A DNA stretch of 32,184 bases. Source: Chth-196 sp044376515. Lineage in GTDB: Bacteria > Verrucomicrobiota > Verrucomicrobiia > Chthoniobacterales > Chthoniobacteraceae. Under the pieces are notes generated by a model. That model saw only the letters and a list, made by a program, of their open reading frames with translations. It had not been told where the DNA came from and ran no database searches. The translations under genes were made by a program, and so were the position numbers. Below, in pieces: positions 11,624 through 20,549 of the stretch (within the stretch, counting starts at the first letter, position 1; the number at the start of each line of letters is the position of its first letter). The DNA lies in the NCBI GenBank assembly GCA_044376515.1, contig JBILKV010000034.1, forward strand, positions 1 to 32,184, given 5' to 3'.

Positions 11624-11656
11624 CCCCTTTTCGGGAGGGGGCCGCTTCGGGAAGCG
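11624..11656 (-). terminator. paired hairpins between the porin gene and recA
   Basis: On the minus strand, downstream of the OprB-type porin, two adjacent inverted repeats occur: CGCTTC-GG-GAAGCG (11656-11643) and CCCCT...AGGGG (11640-11624), the second followed by CGGAATTTC. They may end porin transcription before recA. The T-run is weak. Confidence 0.35.
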
Positions 11657-11727
11657 CTCCGGAGGTAAGGCGGTCTGTCCAGTCCGCCCCCGGTGCAAAG
11701 GCGGGTTGGAAAGTCTGTCCTCCGCGG

Positions 11728-13002
11728 TCAGAAGTCGAGGATTGCGCGGACTCCCAGGACCCACGCGTTTGGGTAGGCGGGGGTGCCTCCCGGGTGGCTG
11801 ATGTACTGGAGGTCCGGTAGGATGCGGAGGTACGGTCTCAGCGGGATTTGGTAGGTGAGCTCTGCGATGGTTTCGTGGTCGGGCTCATAGGTCCGGCCAT
11901 GGATGACGGTGAGTTGGCCCGGGCTGAAGGTGTTGCGCACAAAGGCCACGCCCAGTTTGTCGGCGGTTGCAAACAGCCCTGTGTACACGGCCCCCATTTG
12001 GAAGGAGTCGGACATCAGACTGGTTTTTTTCCCGGCGCGCGTGCCGCGGATGAAGCCGGCGAGGGACTCGTTGGATTCGGCGGATTTCCGCCACAGGGTC
12101 TGGTCGATGACTCCATAGACGGAGGACGCGCCGCGGTAGGTGGTGCCGGCAAAGGCGCTGCGCACGTCGGCGAAATCATCGGTGTGGTGGAGCGCGCCGA
12201 TGCGGTAGTTTCCGGGGTGGGCACCGTCGGTGCGCTGGTAGCCGAGTTCGCCCGCCCACAGGGCACCCTCGCTGGAACGGAACGCCCAGTCGGTGCCGTA
12301 GCGTTGTGCCGGGCGGGTGACGCCGTCGGAGGGATCCGGAAAATCTCCGGGCGAGGGGTTCCCGTCGTAGAGCCCCGCCTTGCCGTAGAGGCCCTTGACG
12401 GGTTCGACGCGCAGTTGGACGCCGAGGGCGCTCACCGGGTAGGCCGCGAAGGGCATCGGGGTGATTGGGGGCGAGGGCACCCCGTAGGAGGCGTTGAGGA
12501 ACAGGGAGGCAACATCGGACACGCCGAATTCGGTGTCCACGGGCATCTGGCCAATGCGGAGGGCGAGCTTCTCCTCGAAAAGATGTTGTTCGAACCAGAA
12601 GTCGAGCACCCGTGCACCGTCGTAGGCGTCCAGACTCGAGAAGAAGGAGAGGTCGCCCACGTTGCGCAGGGAACCGCTGGTGCCGTGGGCGTACAGGCCC
12701 GACACGCGGAAAGCGCCGCCGTGCCAGCCGAGGGTGCGCTCCAGATCCACGTCGAGGAAGAGGCGGAGGAGACCGTCGACCACAGCCCCCTGCCGCCTGC
12801 CGCCCGACGGGTTGCCGAAAAATTCCAGGGCATAGTCGCCCGTAAACTGGAGGCCGCGTTCCTTGAGGGAGGTGCGTACGCCGCCCCAGTCGCCGGTGAG
12901 CGCCGCAAACGCCGCGTCGTCCCCCGCCCGCGTTTGGGACACGGCGGAACAGGCGGTGCCGATGCACACGAGGGCGAGGCGGAGTCGTCTGTAAAAGGCC
13001 AT
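11728..13002 (-). CDS. OprB-family carbohydrate-selective porin
   Basis: Outer-membrane channel of the OprB family, known for passive uptake of mono- and oligosaccharides. The 424-aa product has a signal peptide MAFYRRLRLALVCIGTACSAVSQTRA (cleavage after TRA). Mature sequence shows the OprB opening (LTGDWGGVRTSLKERGLQFTGDY), the central FEQHLFEEKLALRIGQMPVDTEFG strand pair, and alternating aromatic strands to a C-terminal phenylalanine (AILDF), the usual signal for outer-membrane insertion. ATG at 13002 is preferred to an in-frame TTG eight codons upstream, since the positively charged signal start follows it directly. It is 81 bp downstream of the LptF/LptG permease and has a terminator-like region after it. 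The sugar it carries cannot be told. Confidence 0.88.
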   Translation of the reverse strand: MAFYRRLRLALVCIGTACSAVSQTRAGDDAAFAALTGDWGGVRTSLKERGLQFTGDYALEFFGNPSGGRRQGAVVDGLLRLFLDVDLERTLGWHGGAFRVSGLYAHGTSGSLRNVGDLSFFSSLDAYDGARVLDFWFEQHLFEEKLALRIGQMPVDTEFGVSDVASLFLNASYGVPSPPITPMPFAAYPVSALGVQLRVEPVKGLYGKAGLYDGNPSPGDFPDPSDGVTRPAQRYGTDWAFRSSEGALWAGELGYQRTDGAHPGNYRIGALHHTDDFADVRSAFAGTTYRGASSVYGVIDQTLWRKSAESNESLAGFIRGTRAGKKTSLMSDSFQMGAVYTGLFATADKLGVAFVRNTFSPGQLTVIHGRTYEPDHETIAELTYQIPLRPYLRILPDLQYISHPGGTPAYPNAWVLGVRAILDF

Positions 13003-13065
13003 GAGGTTTCCGATGAACGCGCTCAAAAAGCACAGAGATTCCCTGTGGGGGAAGGTTAAAGGGAG

Positions 13066-13079
13066 CCCGGCCAGCCGGG
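13066..13079 (-). terminator. short GC hairpin after the LptF/LptG-type gene
   Basis: CCCGGC-TG-GCCGGG followed on the minus strand by CTCCCTTT, just past the permease stop codon. The 2-nt loop means that the true stem is shorter. Weak candidate only. Confidence 0.25.
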
Positions 13080-13083
13080 GGGC

Positions 13084-14232
13084 TTACGGGTTGCGGCGCA
13101 GAAACAGGCTGGCGAAATCGCGGTTGGCCGAGCGCAACCACAGCAGAAACAGGCCAAGGAGAAACAGTACGCCCAGCGGAACCCAGGCTGCCGCAAGCGG
13201 AGGCATGCGGTTGGCGCGGCCCAGGGCGAGGAACAAACTGCGGCTCATCAGCAGCAGAAAAAAGAGCAGGATCGCGGCCCCGACGTTTTGCAGGATGCCG
13301 CGGCGGGAGTAGACGATGCCCAAAGGCGCGGCGAGGAAGACGACGACCAGACAGCTCCAGGGCAGCGCCCAGCGGTCCTGCAGCGTGGTGCGGAACGGAG
13401 CGAGTTGAAGCGCGGTGAAATCGGCGTTGTGGTGCAGGTATTCCTCGAGTTCCGGGGTGGTGAGCTGCAGGGGGTCGAGGCGCGAGGAGGCGATGCGCCA
13501 GGGGGTCTCCGTCCAGTCGGCGATCTGGCGTTGGCCCTGTTCCTGAAAGTTGTCGATTTTGAGCACCTCGCCCTCCGCGCTTACTTCGACGATGAGCCCG
13601 CGCTGGAGCGTCCAGCGTTTGGTGGCGGGATCGTGGACGGCCCGCGCGGCGTACCATTTCCGGCGGATGTTGCCCTGTTCGTCCTGTTGCAGGATCTGGA
13701 CGCCCTCCAGCACCGACCCGTTGGGACGCAGCCGGCGGACAAACCACGTCCGGTTGCTGAGCCGGTCGCGGAAAAGGTGGCCCTCGACCTGGTCGCGGGG
13801 ATTGGTCTTGGCGCTCTTTCCCTGCACGGAGGCCAACGCCTCCCGTTTGGAAGCTTCCGCCCTCGGGGAAAGCTCGTAATTGAGCCCGAGGCAGACGAGG
13901 GAGAGGACGGTGCCGACTCCAAAGAGGGGCAGCAGCACCCGGCCCAGGCTGCGGCCCGAGGCTAGCATTGAAACAATCTCGTTGGTGCGCGACATCCGGC
14001 TGCACCCAAAGAGCAGCGCCAGCAGCATCGCAATCGGAATGGCCAGCAGCAGGATCTGCGGAACTTGCGACAGGTAAAAGGACACCACCTTGGAGGCAGG
14101 GGCTCCAGCTTTGAAGAAGTCGGCCCCGTGGTCGCTTAAATCGAACACCAACCAGAGGCTCAAAAACGAACCCAGCGCCAACAGGAAGGGTTCGAGGAAG
14201 CTGCGCAGTACGTAGCGGTCAAGCAGGGTCAT
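13084..14232 (-). CDS. LptF/LptG family LPS-export permease
   Basis: Inner-membrane component of the LptB2FG transporter that extracts LPS from the inner membrane. The 382-aa product has three N-terminal membrane segments (about residues 12-32, 50-75, 98-120), a large periplasmic beta-rich domain (about 125-300) and three C-terminal segments (about 303-322, 330-350, 355-375), which is the YjgP/YjgQ layout. The conserved EIVSMLASGRSLGRVLLPL stretch follows the second segment. The start LDRYVLRSFLEPF is more like LptG than LptF, but I cannot decide between paralogues. It is the most upstream gene of the leftward block, and it diverges from the DinG-type helicase with 137 bp between starts. Confidence 0.88.
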   Translation of the reverse strand: MTLLDRYVLRSFLEPFLLALGSFLSLWLVFDLSDHGADFFKAGAPASKVVSFYLSQVPQILLLAIPIAMLLALLFGCSRMSRTNEIVSMLASGRSLGRVLLPLFGVGTVLSLVCLGLNYELSPRAEASKREALASVQGKSAKTNPRDQVEGHLFRDRLSNRTWFVRRLRPNGSVLEGVQILQQDEQGNIRRKWYAARAVHDPATKRWTLQRGLIVEVSAEGEVLKIDNFQEQGQRQIADWTETPWRIASSRLDPLQLTTPELEEYLHHNADFTALQLAPFRTTLQDRWALPWSCLVVVFLAAPLGIVYSRRGILQNVGAAILLFFLLLMSRSLFLALGRANRMPPLAAAWVPLGVLFLLGLFLLWLRSANRDFASLFLRRNP

Positions 14233-14369
14233 CGGCGGACGGCCGCAAGGGGTGGGTGGGCAGGGGAGGGAAAGAGATTTCAGCGGCCGAATGGACGCGC
14301 CGCGCCGTATGACTTAGCCTGTCGGTGGCTGCTTTGCCATGTCCCTTTCCAGCCAAAATTCCCGAACGC

Positions 14370-16361
14370 ATGATCTCCCTTTCTGAAAACTCCGGCTCCG
14401 TCTTTTCCGAGAGGGTGCACGCCTTTTTCAGTCCGGAGGGCGAGTTGGGGGGGGTGCGCAACTTTGAGTTTCGCGAGGAGCAGCAGCAGATGGCCACCGC
14501 CGTGGCGGAGGCGCTCGAGAACGAGCGGCATCTGGTGGTGGAGGCAGGGACCGGTGTAGGCAAGTCGCTGGCCTACCTTGTGCCCGCGGTCCTGTGGGCG
14601 CTCGAACACCGGCGCAAAGCGGTCGTGTCCACCTGCACCATCAACCTGCAGGAACAGCTCGTGAACAAGGACCTGCCCCTGCTGCGTAAAATTCTCGACC
14701 GGGAGTTTGAGGTGGTGCTCTGGAAAGGCCGTGGAAATTACCTCTGTCCCATGCGCTTGCAAAGGGCCATGGCGCAGTCGGACGGTCTCTTCACCTCCCC
14801 TGAACGCGCCGAACTCGAACGCCTCCGCGCCTGGTCGGAAACCACCACCGACGGCACCCTCTCCGACCTCTCGGTCGAACCCGACGGCCGGGTCTGGTCC
14901 GAGGTCTGTTCCGAGGCTCACATCTGCACCACCAAAAGTTGCGGGAGCAATCCGCGCTGTTTTTACCAGCAGGCGCGCAAGCGGCTGATCGCCGCGGATG
15001 TTGTCGTCACCAACCACACGCTTTTTTTCCTCAACCTCGACGGGTCCGCCGATGCGGAGGACGACGGCGCCGGGGGCTATCTGTTCGGAAACGATTTTGT
15101 GGTCTTCGACGAGGCCCACACGGTGGAGGCGATCGCCGCGCGCCAGATGGGACTGGCGGTCTCGCAGTACGGCCTGCGCCAGGCGCTGCTGCGGCTTTAT
15201 AATCCCAAGACAAAGAAGGGTTTGTTTCAGGTGCTGCGGCAGCCGGACGCCGTGCGAGCGGTTTCCGAAACGCTCGAACGGGTGGAGGAGTTTTTCGATC
15301 GCGTGGGAGAGCGTTCCGAGTTCTCGGATAAGAAGCGCGAGATCCGGGTACGCGAACCCGACTACGTGGAGGACACCCTGACCGAACCGCTCATGGCGTT
15401 GCAGGCGCGGGTGGTCCAGTTGGTGCGCGATCAGGACGACGAACTCCTCAAGGGCGAGCTGCAGGATTTGGGCCGCCGCGTACGCGATGCGCGCGCAGCG
15501 CTGGCGTCTTTCCTCAAGCTGGACTCGGATGATTTTGTCTACTGGGTGGAGCAGACCGGGCGCACGCAGCGCAACCACACGCTCAACGCCGCGCCCGTGG
15601 ATGTCGCGCCCTACTTGCGGTCGCTTTTGTTCCGCGGCGGCCGGACCTGTATCATGACCAGCGCGACGCTCTCCGTCGGCGGCGAGGCGTTGGAATACTT
15701 CCGCAACCGGATCGGGGCGGAGTCCGTGCCGGGCCTGCAGATCGGCAGTCCGTTCGACTATCAGCGGCAGATGAAGCTGTACGTGGTGGCGAAGGTTCCC
15801 GACCCGCGCGAGGCGGCGGCTTATGAAAAGGCGCTCGCCCGCTGGATTGAGCACTTCTTGGAAATGACCGGGGGGCGTGCGTTTGTGTTGTTCACCAGCT
15901 ACAAGACGATGCAGGCCATCGCCTCCGAAATGCGCGAGCGCCTCGACGACCTCGACTACAAACTGCTGGTACAGGGCGAGAGCATGTCGCGCCACCAGTT
16001 GGTGTCGGAGTTTAAGAAGGACAAGCGGCACGTGCTTTTCGGGACCGAGAGTTTTTGGAGTGGCGTGGACGTGCCGGGCGAGGCGCTCAGCAACGTGATC
16101 ATCACGCGGCTTCCCTTTGCGGTGCCGGATCATCCGTTGGTGGAAGCGCGCCTGCAACGGATCGAGGCGCGCGGCGGCGACCCCTTTTCGAGCTATTCGC
16201 TGCCGGAGGCGATTCTCAAACTGCGCCAGGGAGTGGGGCGTTTGATCCGCACCCGTTCCGACAAGGGGATCGTGGTGATTCTGGACCCGCGCGTGCTCAA
16301 CCGCGGCTATGGGAAAGCCTTCCTCAACGCGCTGCCCCGTTGCCCTATGGAGGTGGTCTGA
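14370..16361 (+). CDS. dinG: DinG-type ATP-dependent DNA helicase (XPD/Rad3-like)
   Basis: Superfamily 2 helicase of the DinG/YoaA branch, which unwinds DNA 5'-3' and resolves R-loops and unusual structures. The 663-aa product has Walker A EAGTGVGKS (58-66), motif Ia STCTINLQEQL, an Fe-S domain with C126 (NYLCPM), C180, C186, C191 and C197, and the DEAH box (247-250). The C-terminal half carries TSATLSVGG, SFWSGVDVPGEALSNVII and QGVGRLIRTRSDKG. Five cysteines lie in the cluster region; four would ligate the [4Fe-4S] centre. ATG at 14370 is chosen over one 45 bp upstream because the family N-terminus fits better there. It is divergent from the LptF/LptG-type gene. Confidence 0.92.
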   Translation: MISLSENSGSVFSERVHAFFSPEGELGGVRNFEFREEQQQMATAVAEALENERHLVVEAGTGVGKSLAYLVPAVLWALEHRRKAVVSTCTINLQEQLVNKDLPLLRKILDREFEVVLWKGRGNYLCPMRLQRAMAQSDGLFTSPERAELERLRAWSETTTDGTLSDLSVEPDGRVWSEVCSEAHICTTKSCGSNPRCFYQQARKRLIAADVVVTNHTLFFLNLDGSADAEDDGAGGYLFGNDFVVFDEAHTVEAIAARQMGLAVSQYGLRQALLRLYNPKTKKGLFQVLRQPDAVRAVSETLERVEEFFDRVGERSEFSDKKREIRVREPDYVEDTLTEPLMALQARVVQLVRDQDDELLKGELQDLGRRVRDARAALASFLKLDSDDFVYWVEQTGRTQRNHTLNAAPVDVAPYLRSLLFRGGRTCIMTSATLSVGGEALEYFRNRIGAESVPGLQIGSPFDYQRQMKLYVVAKVPDPREAAAYEKALARWIEHFLEMTGGRAFVLFTSYKTMQAIASEMRERLDDLDYKLLVQGESMSRHQLVSEFKKDKRHVLFGTESFWSGVDVPGEALSNVIITRLPFAVPDHPLVEARLQRIEARGGDPFSSYSLPEAILKLRQGVGRLIRTRSDKGIVVILDPRVLNRGYGKAFLNALPRCPMEVV

Positions 16362-16387
16362 GGCCCCAGAAGACCACAGGGGACTGC

Positions 16388-16491
16388 ACCGCATAGAACC
16401 GGGAGAGCACAAAGCAAGGAAGGAGGGAAAGCGTTCTGAATACGATGTTTATGAAAGCGCTTTTGCATGTGGTCCTTGTGTTCTCAGCGGT
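16388..16491. repeat. imperfect inverted repeat with ACCGC arms
   Basis: Lies in the 198-bp gap after dinG. The left arm carries ACCGCATAGAAC (16388-16399) and the right arm its inverted counterpart GTTCTCAGCGGT (16480-16491). An inner stem AAAGCG (16428-16433) pairs with CGCTTT (16458-16463), so the RNA could fold into one long irregular hairpin. A similar arrangement occurs at 30328-30468. No gene is seen in this gap; the short open frame across it has the Arg/Glu/Lys-rich character typical of this repeat. Confidence 0.55.
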
Positions 16492-16559
16492 TGAATTTTG
16501 TGGGCGTGCCTCCCGGGTGAAGGCGGGGTAGGTTGCGGCATGAACCCTGTTATCGTGTC

Positions 16560-17495
16560 ATGAGTGTGCCGGGTGTTGCGTTTGTTTTGGGGGCGGGTCT
16601 CGGGACGCGGCTGAAGTCGCTCACGGCGCAGCTGCCCAAGCCGCTGTTGCCCGTGTGCAACCAGCCGCTTATCACCCGGGCTTTTGCGCATCTGCGGTCG
16701 GCCGGTGTATCGCGCTTTGTGGTCAACACGCACTGGCAGGCGCAGGCTTATGCGGCGGCCTTTCCGGCCGGAGCATGGGACGGTTTGCCGGTGGCGTTCA
16801 GCCATGAATCTCCGGAGGTGTTGGAGACCGCCGGCGGGCTGAAACACGCGCAACGTCTGCTGCCCCCGGGCGAACCGGTCTGGGTCTACAACGGCGACAT
16901 CCTATCGACTCTTCCGCTGCAGGAGGCATGGGATGCGCACCGGCGCGCCGGCAACGAGGTGACCCTCGTGTTGCGTTCCAAGGACGGGCCCTTGCAGGTG
17001 GGTTTCGATGCCCTGGGCGGGAGGATCCGCGATCTGGGTTGCCGCCTCGAGCCGGAGCGTCCGGCGGAGTATTTGTTCACGGGCATTTATGTGGTGGAGC
17101 CTGCGTTTTTGGAGCGGATCCCGGACGGGGAAAAGCTGTCGGTGGTGCCGGTTTTTTTGGACATGATCCGGCAGGGTGCGCGGTTGGGGGGCGTGGTGGT
17201 CGACGGCGGCGAATGGTGGGACCTGGGAACGCGCGAACAGGTGCTGGCCGTGCACGCCGCCCGCGCCGCTGCGGAAGGGGCGCCGTGGATCGCAGACTCC
17301 GCCCGCGTGGAGCCTTCCGCACGGCTCGAGGGCGCGACGGCGGTGGGTGCGGACGTCGCGGTGGGTGCGGGGGCGGTGCTTGAGGACACCGTCGTGTGGG
17401 AGGGGGCGCGCATCGAGCCCGGCGCCGTGCTGCGGCGTTGCATTGTGACCTCCAAAGCCCTTGTCTCCGGAACCCACACCGACGCCGACCTGTGA
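16560..17495 (+). CDS. sugar-1-phosphate nucleotidyltransferase with left-handed beta-helix tail
   Basis: Predicted to couple a sugar 1-phosphate to a nucleoside triphosphate, giving an NDP-sugar. The 311-aa product has the nucleotide-binding GAGLGTRLKSLT (11-22), PKPLLPVCNQPL (26-37), the metal-binding YNGDIL aspartate and the ETAGGLKHA motif. After about residue 235 come short hexapeptide-like turns (ARVEPSARLEGATAVGADVAVGAGAV) of a left-handed beta-helix. Family: NTP_transferase, as in mannose-1-phosphate guanylyltransferase or MurU (MurU itself lacks the helix). Its stop overlaps the GTG start of the next gene, an APH-family kinase, by 4 bp (GTGA), so the kinase probably makes its substrate. 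ATG at 16560 is chosen; a longer in-frame start at 16533 adds nine unlikely residues. Sugar and nucleotide are not determinable here. Confidence 0.85.
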   Translation: MSVPGVAFVLGAGLGTRLKSLTAQLPKPLLPVCNQPLITRAFAHLRSAGVSRFVVNTHWQAQAYAAAFPAGAWDGLPVAFSHESPEVLETAGGLKHAQRLLPPGEPVWVYNGDILSTLPLQEAWDAHRRAGNEVTLVLRSKDGPLQVGFDALGGRIRDLGCRLEPERPAEYLFTGIYVVEPAFLERIPDGEKLSVVPVFLDMIRQGARLGGVVVDGGEWWDLGTREQVLAVHAARAAAEGAPWIADSARVEPSARLEGATAVGADVAVGAGAVLEDTVVWEGARIEPGAVLRRCIVTSKALVSGTHTDADL

Positions 17496-18520
17496 CCGAG
17501 CCATCCCTGCCCCAAATCGCCCTCCTGACCGCCGAGCGTTTCCCCCAGTACGCGGCCGACTCGCTCGCGCTGGAGCCGTTGGAAAAGGGCGGTTCGGACC
17601 GGAAGTTTTACCGCGTCAAAGCCGCCGGACAGGATGCGCTCATCTTCGTCCAATACGGACAGTTGCGTGAGGAGAACCGGCACTACGTCGACATCGGTGC
17701 GTTTCTTGCCGGGGCCGGCGTGCGCGTGCCGAAGATGTTCTGGCATGAAGAGGCCGCCGGTAGGATCTGGATGGAGGATTTGGGAGATACCGATCTCTGG
17801 GCGTTTCGAAAGGAGGCGTGGTGCGAGAGGCGGCCGCTGTACGAGGCGACGCTGCGCGAGGTGCGGCGGCTCCACACCGCGGCGCGGCGGTTCCCCGGAG
17901 CAGTCGCAGCGTTGGGACTGCAGGCGCCGTTTGACGAGGCGCTTTACGGCTGGGAGCAGCAGTACTTTTTTACGCACTGTCTGGGCCGGCATTTGGGTGT
18001 CCAAACGGCGGGCGGGGTGCAGCGTCTCGCCGGTATCGCTGCGGAGCTGGCGGGGCTGCCCCGGCTTTTGGTGCACCGCGATTTTCAAAGTCAGAACATC
18101 GTGATCAAGGAGGGCGCTCCGTGTCTCATCGACTTTCAGGGGATGCGTTTCGGGTTGCCGCAGTATGACCTCGCGTCGTTGCTGCTCGATCCCTACGTGG
18201 ATTTGTCGGCGGCCGAACAGGGGGAGTTGCTGGCGTTTTATATCGGTCTGGCGAGGGCCGAAGGCGAGGGGGTGGACGAGCGGGAGTTTCACCGGCTCTT
18301 CTGGTTGTGCGCCGTGCAGCGGCTCATGCAGGCGCTCGGCGCGTACGGCTTCCTAGGGCACGAACGGGGACGCGCTGATTTTCTGGCGCACATCCCGGCG
18401 GCGCTGCCGCGCCTGCTCGTGGCATGGGAGCATGCGGGCGGCCTGGACGAGCTGGTGGAGGTGACCGCGGAGGCCGCGCACCGTGCGGGGTTGCGCACCG
18501 GCCCGCATGGGGGCACATAG
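17492..18520 (+). CDS. APH-family sugar kinase (AmgK-like)
   Basis: A 342-aa cytoplasmic kinase of the aminoglycoside-phosphotransferase/choline-kinase fold. It has SDRKFYRV in the glycine-rich loop region, the Brenner motif HRDFQSQN (H195, D197) and the metal-binding DFQGMRFG (D214). The start is GTG at 17492, which overlaps the nucleotidyltransferase stop as GTGA, so translation is coupled. In the known pathway (Pseudomonas putida, Caulobacter) AmgK phosphorylates the anomeric carbon of MurNAc/GlcNAc and MurU uridylylates the product, bypassing de novo peptidoglycan precursor synthesis. The pairing here supports that role by context only; resistance to aminoglycosides is unlikely. The ABC-F gene starts 9 bp downstream. 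Confidence 0.8.
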   Translation: MTEPSLPQIALLTAERFPQYAADSLALEPLEKGGSDRKFYRVKAAGQDALIFVQYGQLREENRHYVDIGAFLAGAGVRVPKMFWHEEAAGRIWMEDLGDTDLWAFRKEAWCERRPLYEATLREVRRLHTAARRFPGAVAALGLQAPFDEALYGWEQQYFFTHCLGRHLGVQTAGGVQRLAGIAAELAGLPRLLVHRDFQSQNIVIKEGAPCLIDFQGMRFGLPQYDLASLLLDPYVDLSAAEQGELLAFYIGLARAEGEGVDEREFHRLFWLCAVQRLMQALGAYGFLGHERGRADFLAHIPAALPRLLVAWEHAGGLDELVEVTAEAAHRAGLRTGPHGGT

Positions 18521-18529
18521 TAGGCGCTC

Positions 18530-20506
18530 ATGCTCACGCTTTCCCAGGTCACCAAATCTTTTCATGGCCGCGTCCTTTTTGAGGAGGCGTCCCTGCAGCT
18601 CAACCGCGGGGACCGGATCGGCCTTGTCGGCCCTAACGGAGCCGGGAAGTCGACCCTGCTCTCGGTGATCCTCGGGCGCGAGCAGCCCGACGCCGGTAAC
18701 GTCGTTTGGGAGCGCGGCGCGAATTACGGCTACCTTCCGCAGGAGAGCGCGGCGGTGGGCGACGAGACGGTTCTGCAACTGGCCTGTGCCGTTTCCGCGC
18801 GGATGGCGGAAGCCCTCAAGGTGCTTGCCGCAACCGCCGATGACGCGCCGGAACACCACGCCGCGCTTGAGGTGTTTGCGGACAACGACGGCTGGCAGCT
18901 CGAGGCGCGCGCCAAACAGATCCTCAAGGGACTCGCCTTTCGCGAAGCCGATTTCCAGCGGCCTGCGCGTACCCTGAGCGGCGGCTGGGTGATGCGCGCG
19001 CACCTGGCCCGATTGCTCGTGCAGGAACCCGACCTGCTGCTGCTCGACGAACCCACCAACCATCTTGATCTCGAATCGCTGGGCTGGTTTCAGGAACACC
19101 TCCGCGCGTATCGCGGTGCGATCCTCGTCATTTCGCACGACCGCGAATTCCTCAACAAGCTCGTGAGTTCCGTTGTGGAGATCAGCCGAGGCCGCCTCCA
19201 CCGGTACCGTGGCAATTACGAGGATTACCTCGGGCAGAAGGATGCGCGTGCCGAACAGCAGCTGGCCGCCTACAAAAATCAGCAGCGGGAAATCCAGTCG
19301 CTGCAAGCCTTTGCGGACCGCTTCCGCGCCAAGGCAAGCAAGGCGGCGCAGGCGCAGAGCAAGCTCAAGCAGATCGACCGGATGGAGAAAATCGAGGCGC
19401 CCGAGGCCGCGGAACGGACGGTGGGTCAGTTTCGGTTTCCGCAGCCGCAGCGTTCCGGCCAGCGGGTGGTGACGCTCGCCGACGTGGACTTTGCCTACGG
19501 CGATCTGGTGGTGTACCGCGGGCTGCAGTTTCAGGCGGAGCGGGGGCAGAAGACGGTGTTGGTCGGACCCAACGGCGCGGGGAAGTCGACGTTGCTGAAG
19601 CTGCTCGCGGGCGCGCTGCAGCCGGGTGCCGGCTCGCGTGAACTGGGGTACCAGGTCCGCGTCGGCTACTTCTCGCAGCACCGCCATGAAATGTTGCGCG
19701 CCGATGCCACCGTTTTGGAGGCCGCGATGGAGGACGCACCACATGGGGTTTCCGAGCAGATGGCGCGTTCGTTGTGCGGGGCGTTTTTGTTCCGCGGCGA
19801 CGACGTGTTCAAGCCGGTCGCCGTGTTGAGCGGTGGAGAAAAAACGCGGCTCGGGCTGGTGAAGATGCTGCTGGATCCACCGAACCTGTTGCTCATGGAC
19901 GAGCCGACGACCCACCTCGACATGGCGTCCATCGACGCGCTGATCGGGGCGCTCGGCCAGTACGAGGGGACGCTGCTGTTCATTTCCCACGACGTGCACT
20001 TCATCCGCTCGATTGCGGGCACCGTGCTGCACATCTCCGCCGGCAAACTCGTGTCCTACGCCGGCAACTACGACTACTATCTCGACAAGACCCGGGCGAC
20101 CTCTGCGCGTGCCGCGCTCGTGGCCGGCGAGGGCCTTTCCGACAAGCGCGCCGGTGTCGTGCAGGCCCCGGCCGCGGCTCCCGGAGAGACGTCCGGCGGC
20201 CCCGGGATGAGGGAGGTGCGCGAGGCCCGCAAACGCGAGTCTGCCGAACGCGCGGCCCGCGCCAAAGCGCTCCGTGAAAAGCAGAAGGCGCTCGCCGCCG
20301 CGGAAGCCAAGGTGTTGGCGCTGGAGGGAAAGCAGACGGAATTGACCGTCGCAATGGAGGGGCCGGAGCCGTACCAGAATCCGTCGCTGGCGTTGCAGCT
20401 CAACCGCGAGCTGATGCACGTGCAGGAGCAACTCGCGGAAGCCAACGCGGTGTGGGAGGCGCTTGCTTTGGAGGTGGGCGAATTGGAGGTTGTGGCCGAG
20501 GCGTGA
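18530..20506 (+). CDS. ABC-F family ATPase
   Basis: A 658-aa soluble protein with two ABC ATPase domains in tandem and no membrane segment, the ABC-F arrangement. Domain 1 has GPNGAGKST (34-42), the signature TLSGGWVMRAHLARLL and DEPTNHLD. Domain 2 has GPNGAGKST (about 346-354), VLSGGEKTRLGLVKML and DEPTTHLD. A charged linker of about 70 residues lies between them (the P-site tRNA interaction motif region, KNQQREIQSLQAFADRFRAK). After about residue 520 comes a long coiled-coil C-terminal extension (EARKRESAERAARAKAL onward), as in Uup/YheS-type proteins. Family members act on the ribosome or, for Uup, on DNA-related stability; the exact subfamily is not settled. It follows the kinase gene by 9 bp and precedes gcvH by 43 bp. 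Confidence 0.92.
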   Translation: MLTLSQVTKSFHGRVLFEEASLQLNRGDRIGLVGPNGAGKSTLLSVILGREQPDAGNVVWERGANYGYLPQESAAVGDETVLQLACAVSARMAEALKVLAATADDAPEHHAALEVFADNDGWQLEARAKQILKGLAFREADFQRPARTLSGGWVMRAHLARLLVQEPDLLLLDEPTNHLDLESLGWFQEHLRAYRGAILVISHDREFLNKLVSSVVEISRGRLHRYRGNYEDYLGQKDARAEQQLAAYKNQQREIQSLQAFADRFRAKASKAAQAQSKLKQIDRMEKIEAPEAAERTVGQFRFPQPQRSGQRVVTLADVDFAYGDLVVYRGLQFQAERGQKTVLVGPNGAGKSTLLKLLAGALQPGAGSRELGYQVRVGYFSQHRHEMLRADATVLEAAMEDAPHGVSEQMARSLCGAFLFRGDDVFKPVAVLSGGEKTRLGLVKMLLDPPNLLLMDEPTTHLDMASIDALIGALGQYEGTLLFISHDVHFIRSIAGTVLHISAGKLVSYAGNYDYYLDKTRATSARAALVAGEGLSDKRAGVVQAPAAAPGETSGGPGMREVREARKRESAERAARAKALREKQKALAAAEAKVLALEGKQTELTVAMEGPEPYQNPSLALQLNRELMHVQEQLAEANAVWEALALEVGELEVVAEA

Positions 20507-20549
20507 TCCGGTCTGTTCTATCGACAGCGTTTTTTCCCAATCTGCAGCC

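Noticed and set aside
11570..11660. LexA/SOS box upstream of recA
   Set aside because: No convincing palindromic operator seen; the CCCGAGTCGGG stretch is too short and unlike known boxes.
9425..11668. 747-codon plus-strand open frame across recG and recA
   Set aside because: It is antisense to two well-identified genes and has no recognisable domain.
14280..16412. 710-codon minus-strand open frame antisense to dinG
   Set aside because: Shadow of the DinG frame; the product is His/Arg/Leu-rich without motifs.
16309..16494. Short plus-strand open frame after dinG
   Set aside because: It overlaps the dinG end and the inverted repeat; its Arg/Glu/Lys-rich product is typical of translated repeats.
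20412..20424. TGCACGTGCA palindrome in the ABC-F gene
   Set aside because: The CACGTG core is shared but the flanks do not fit parS.
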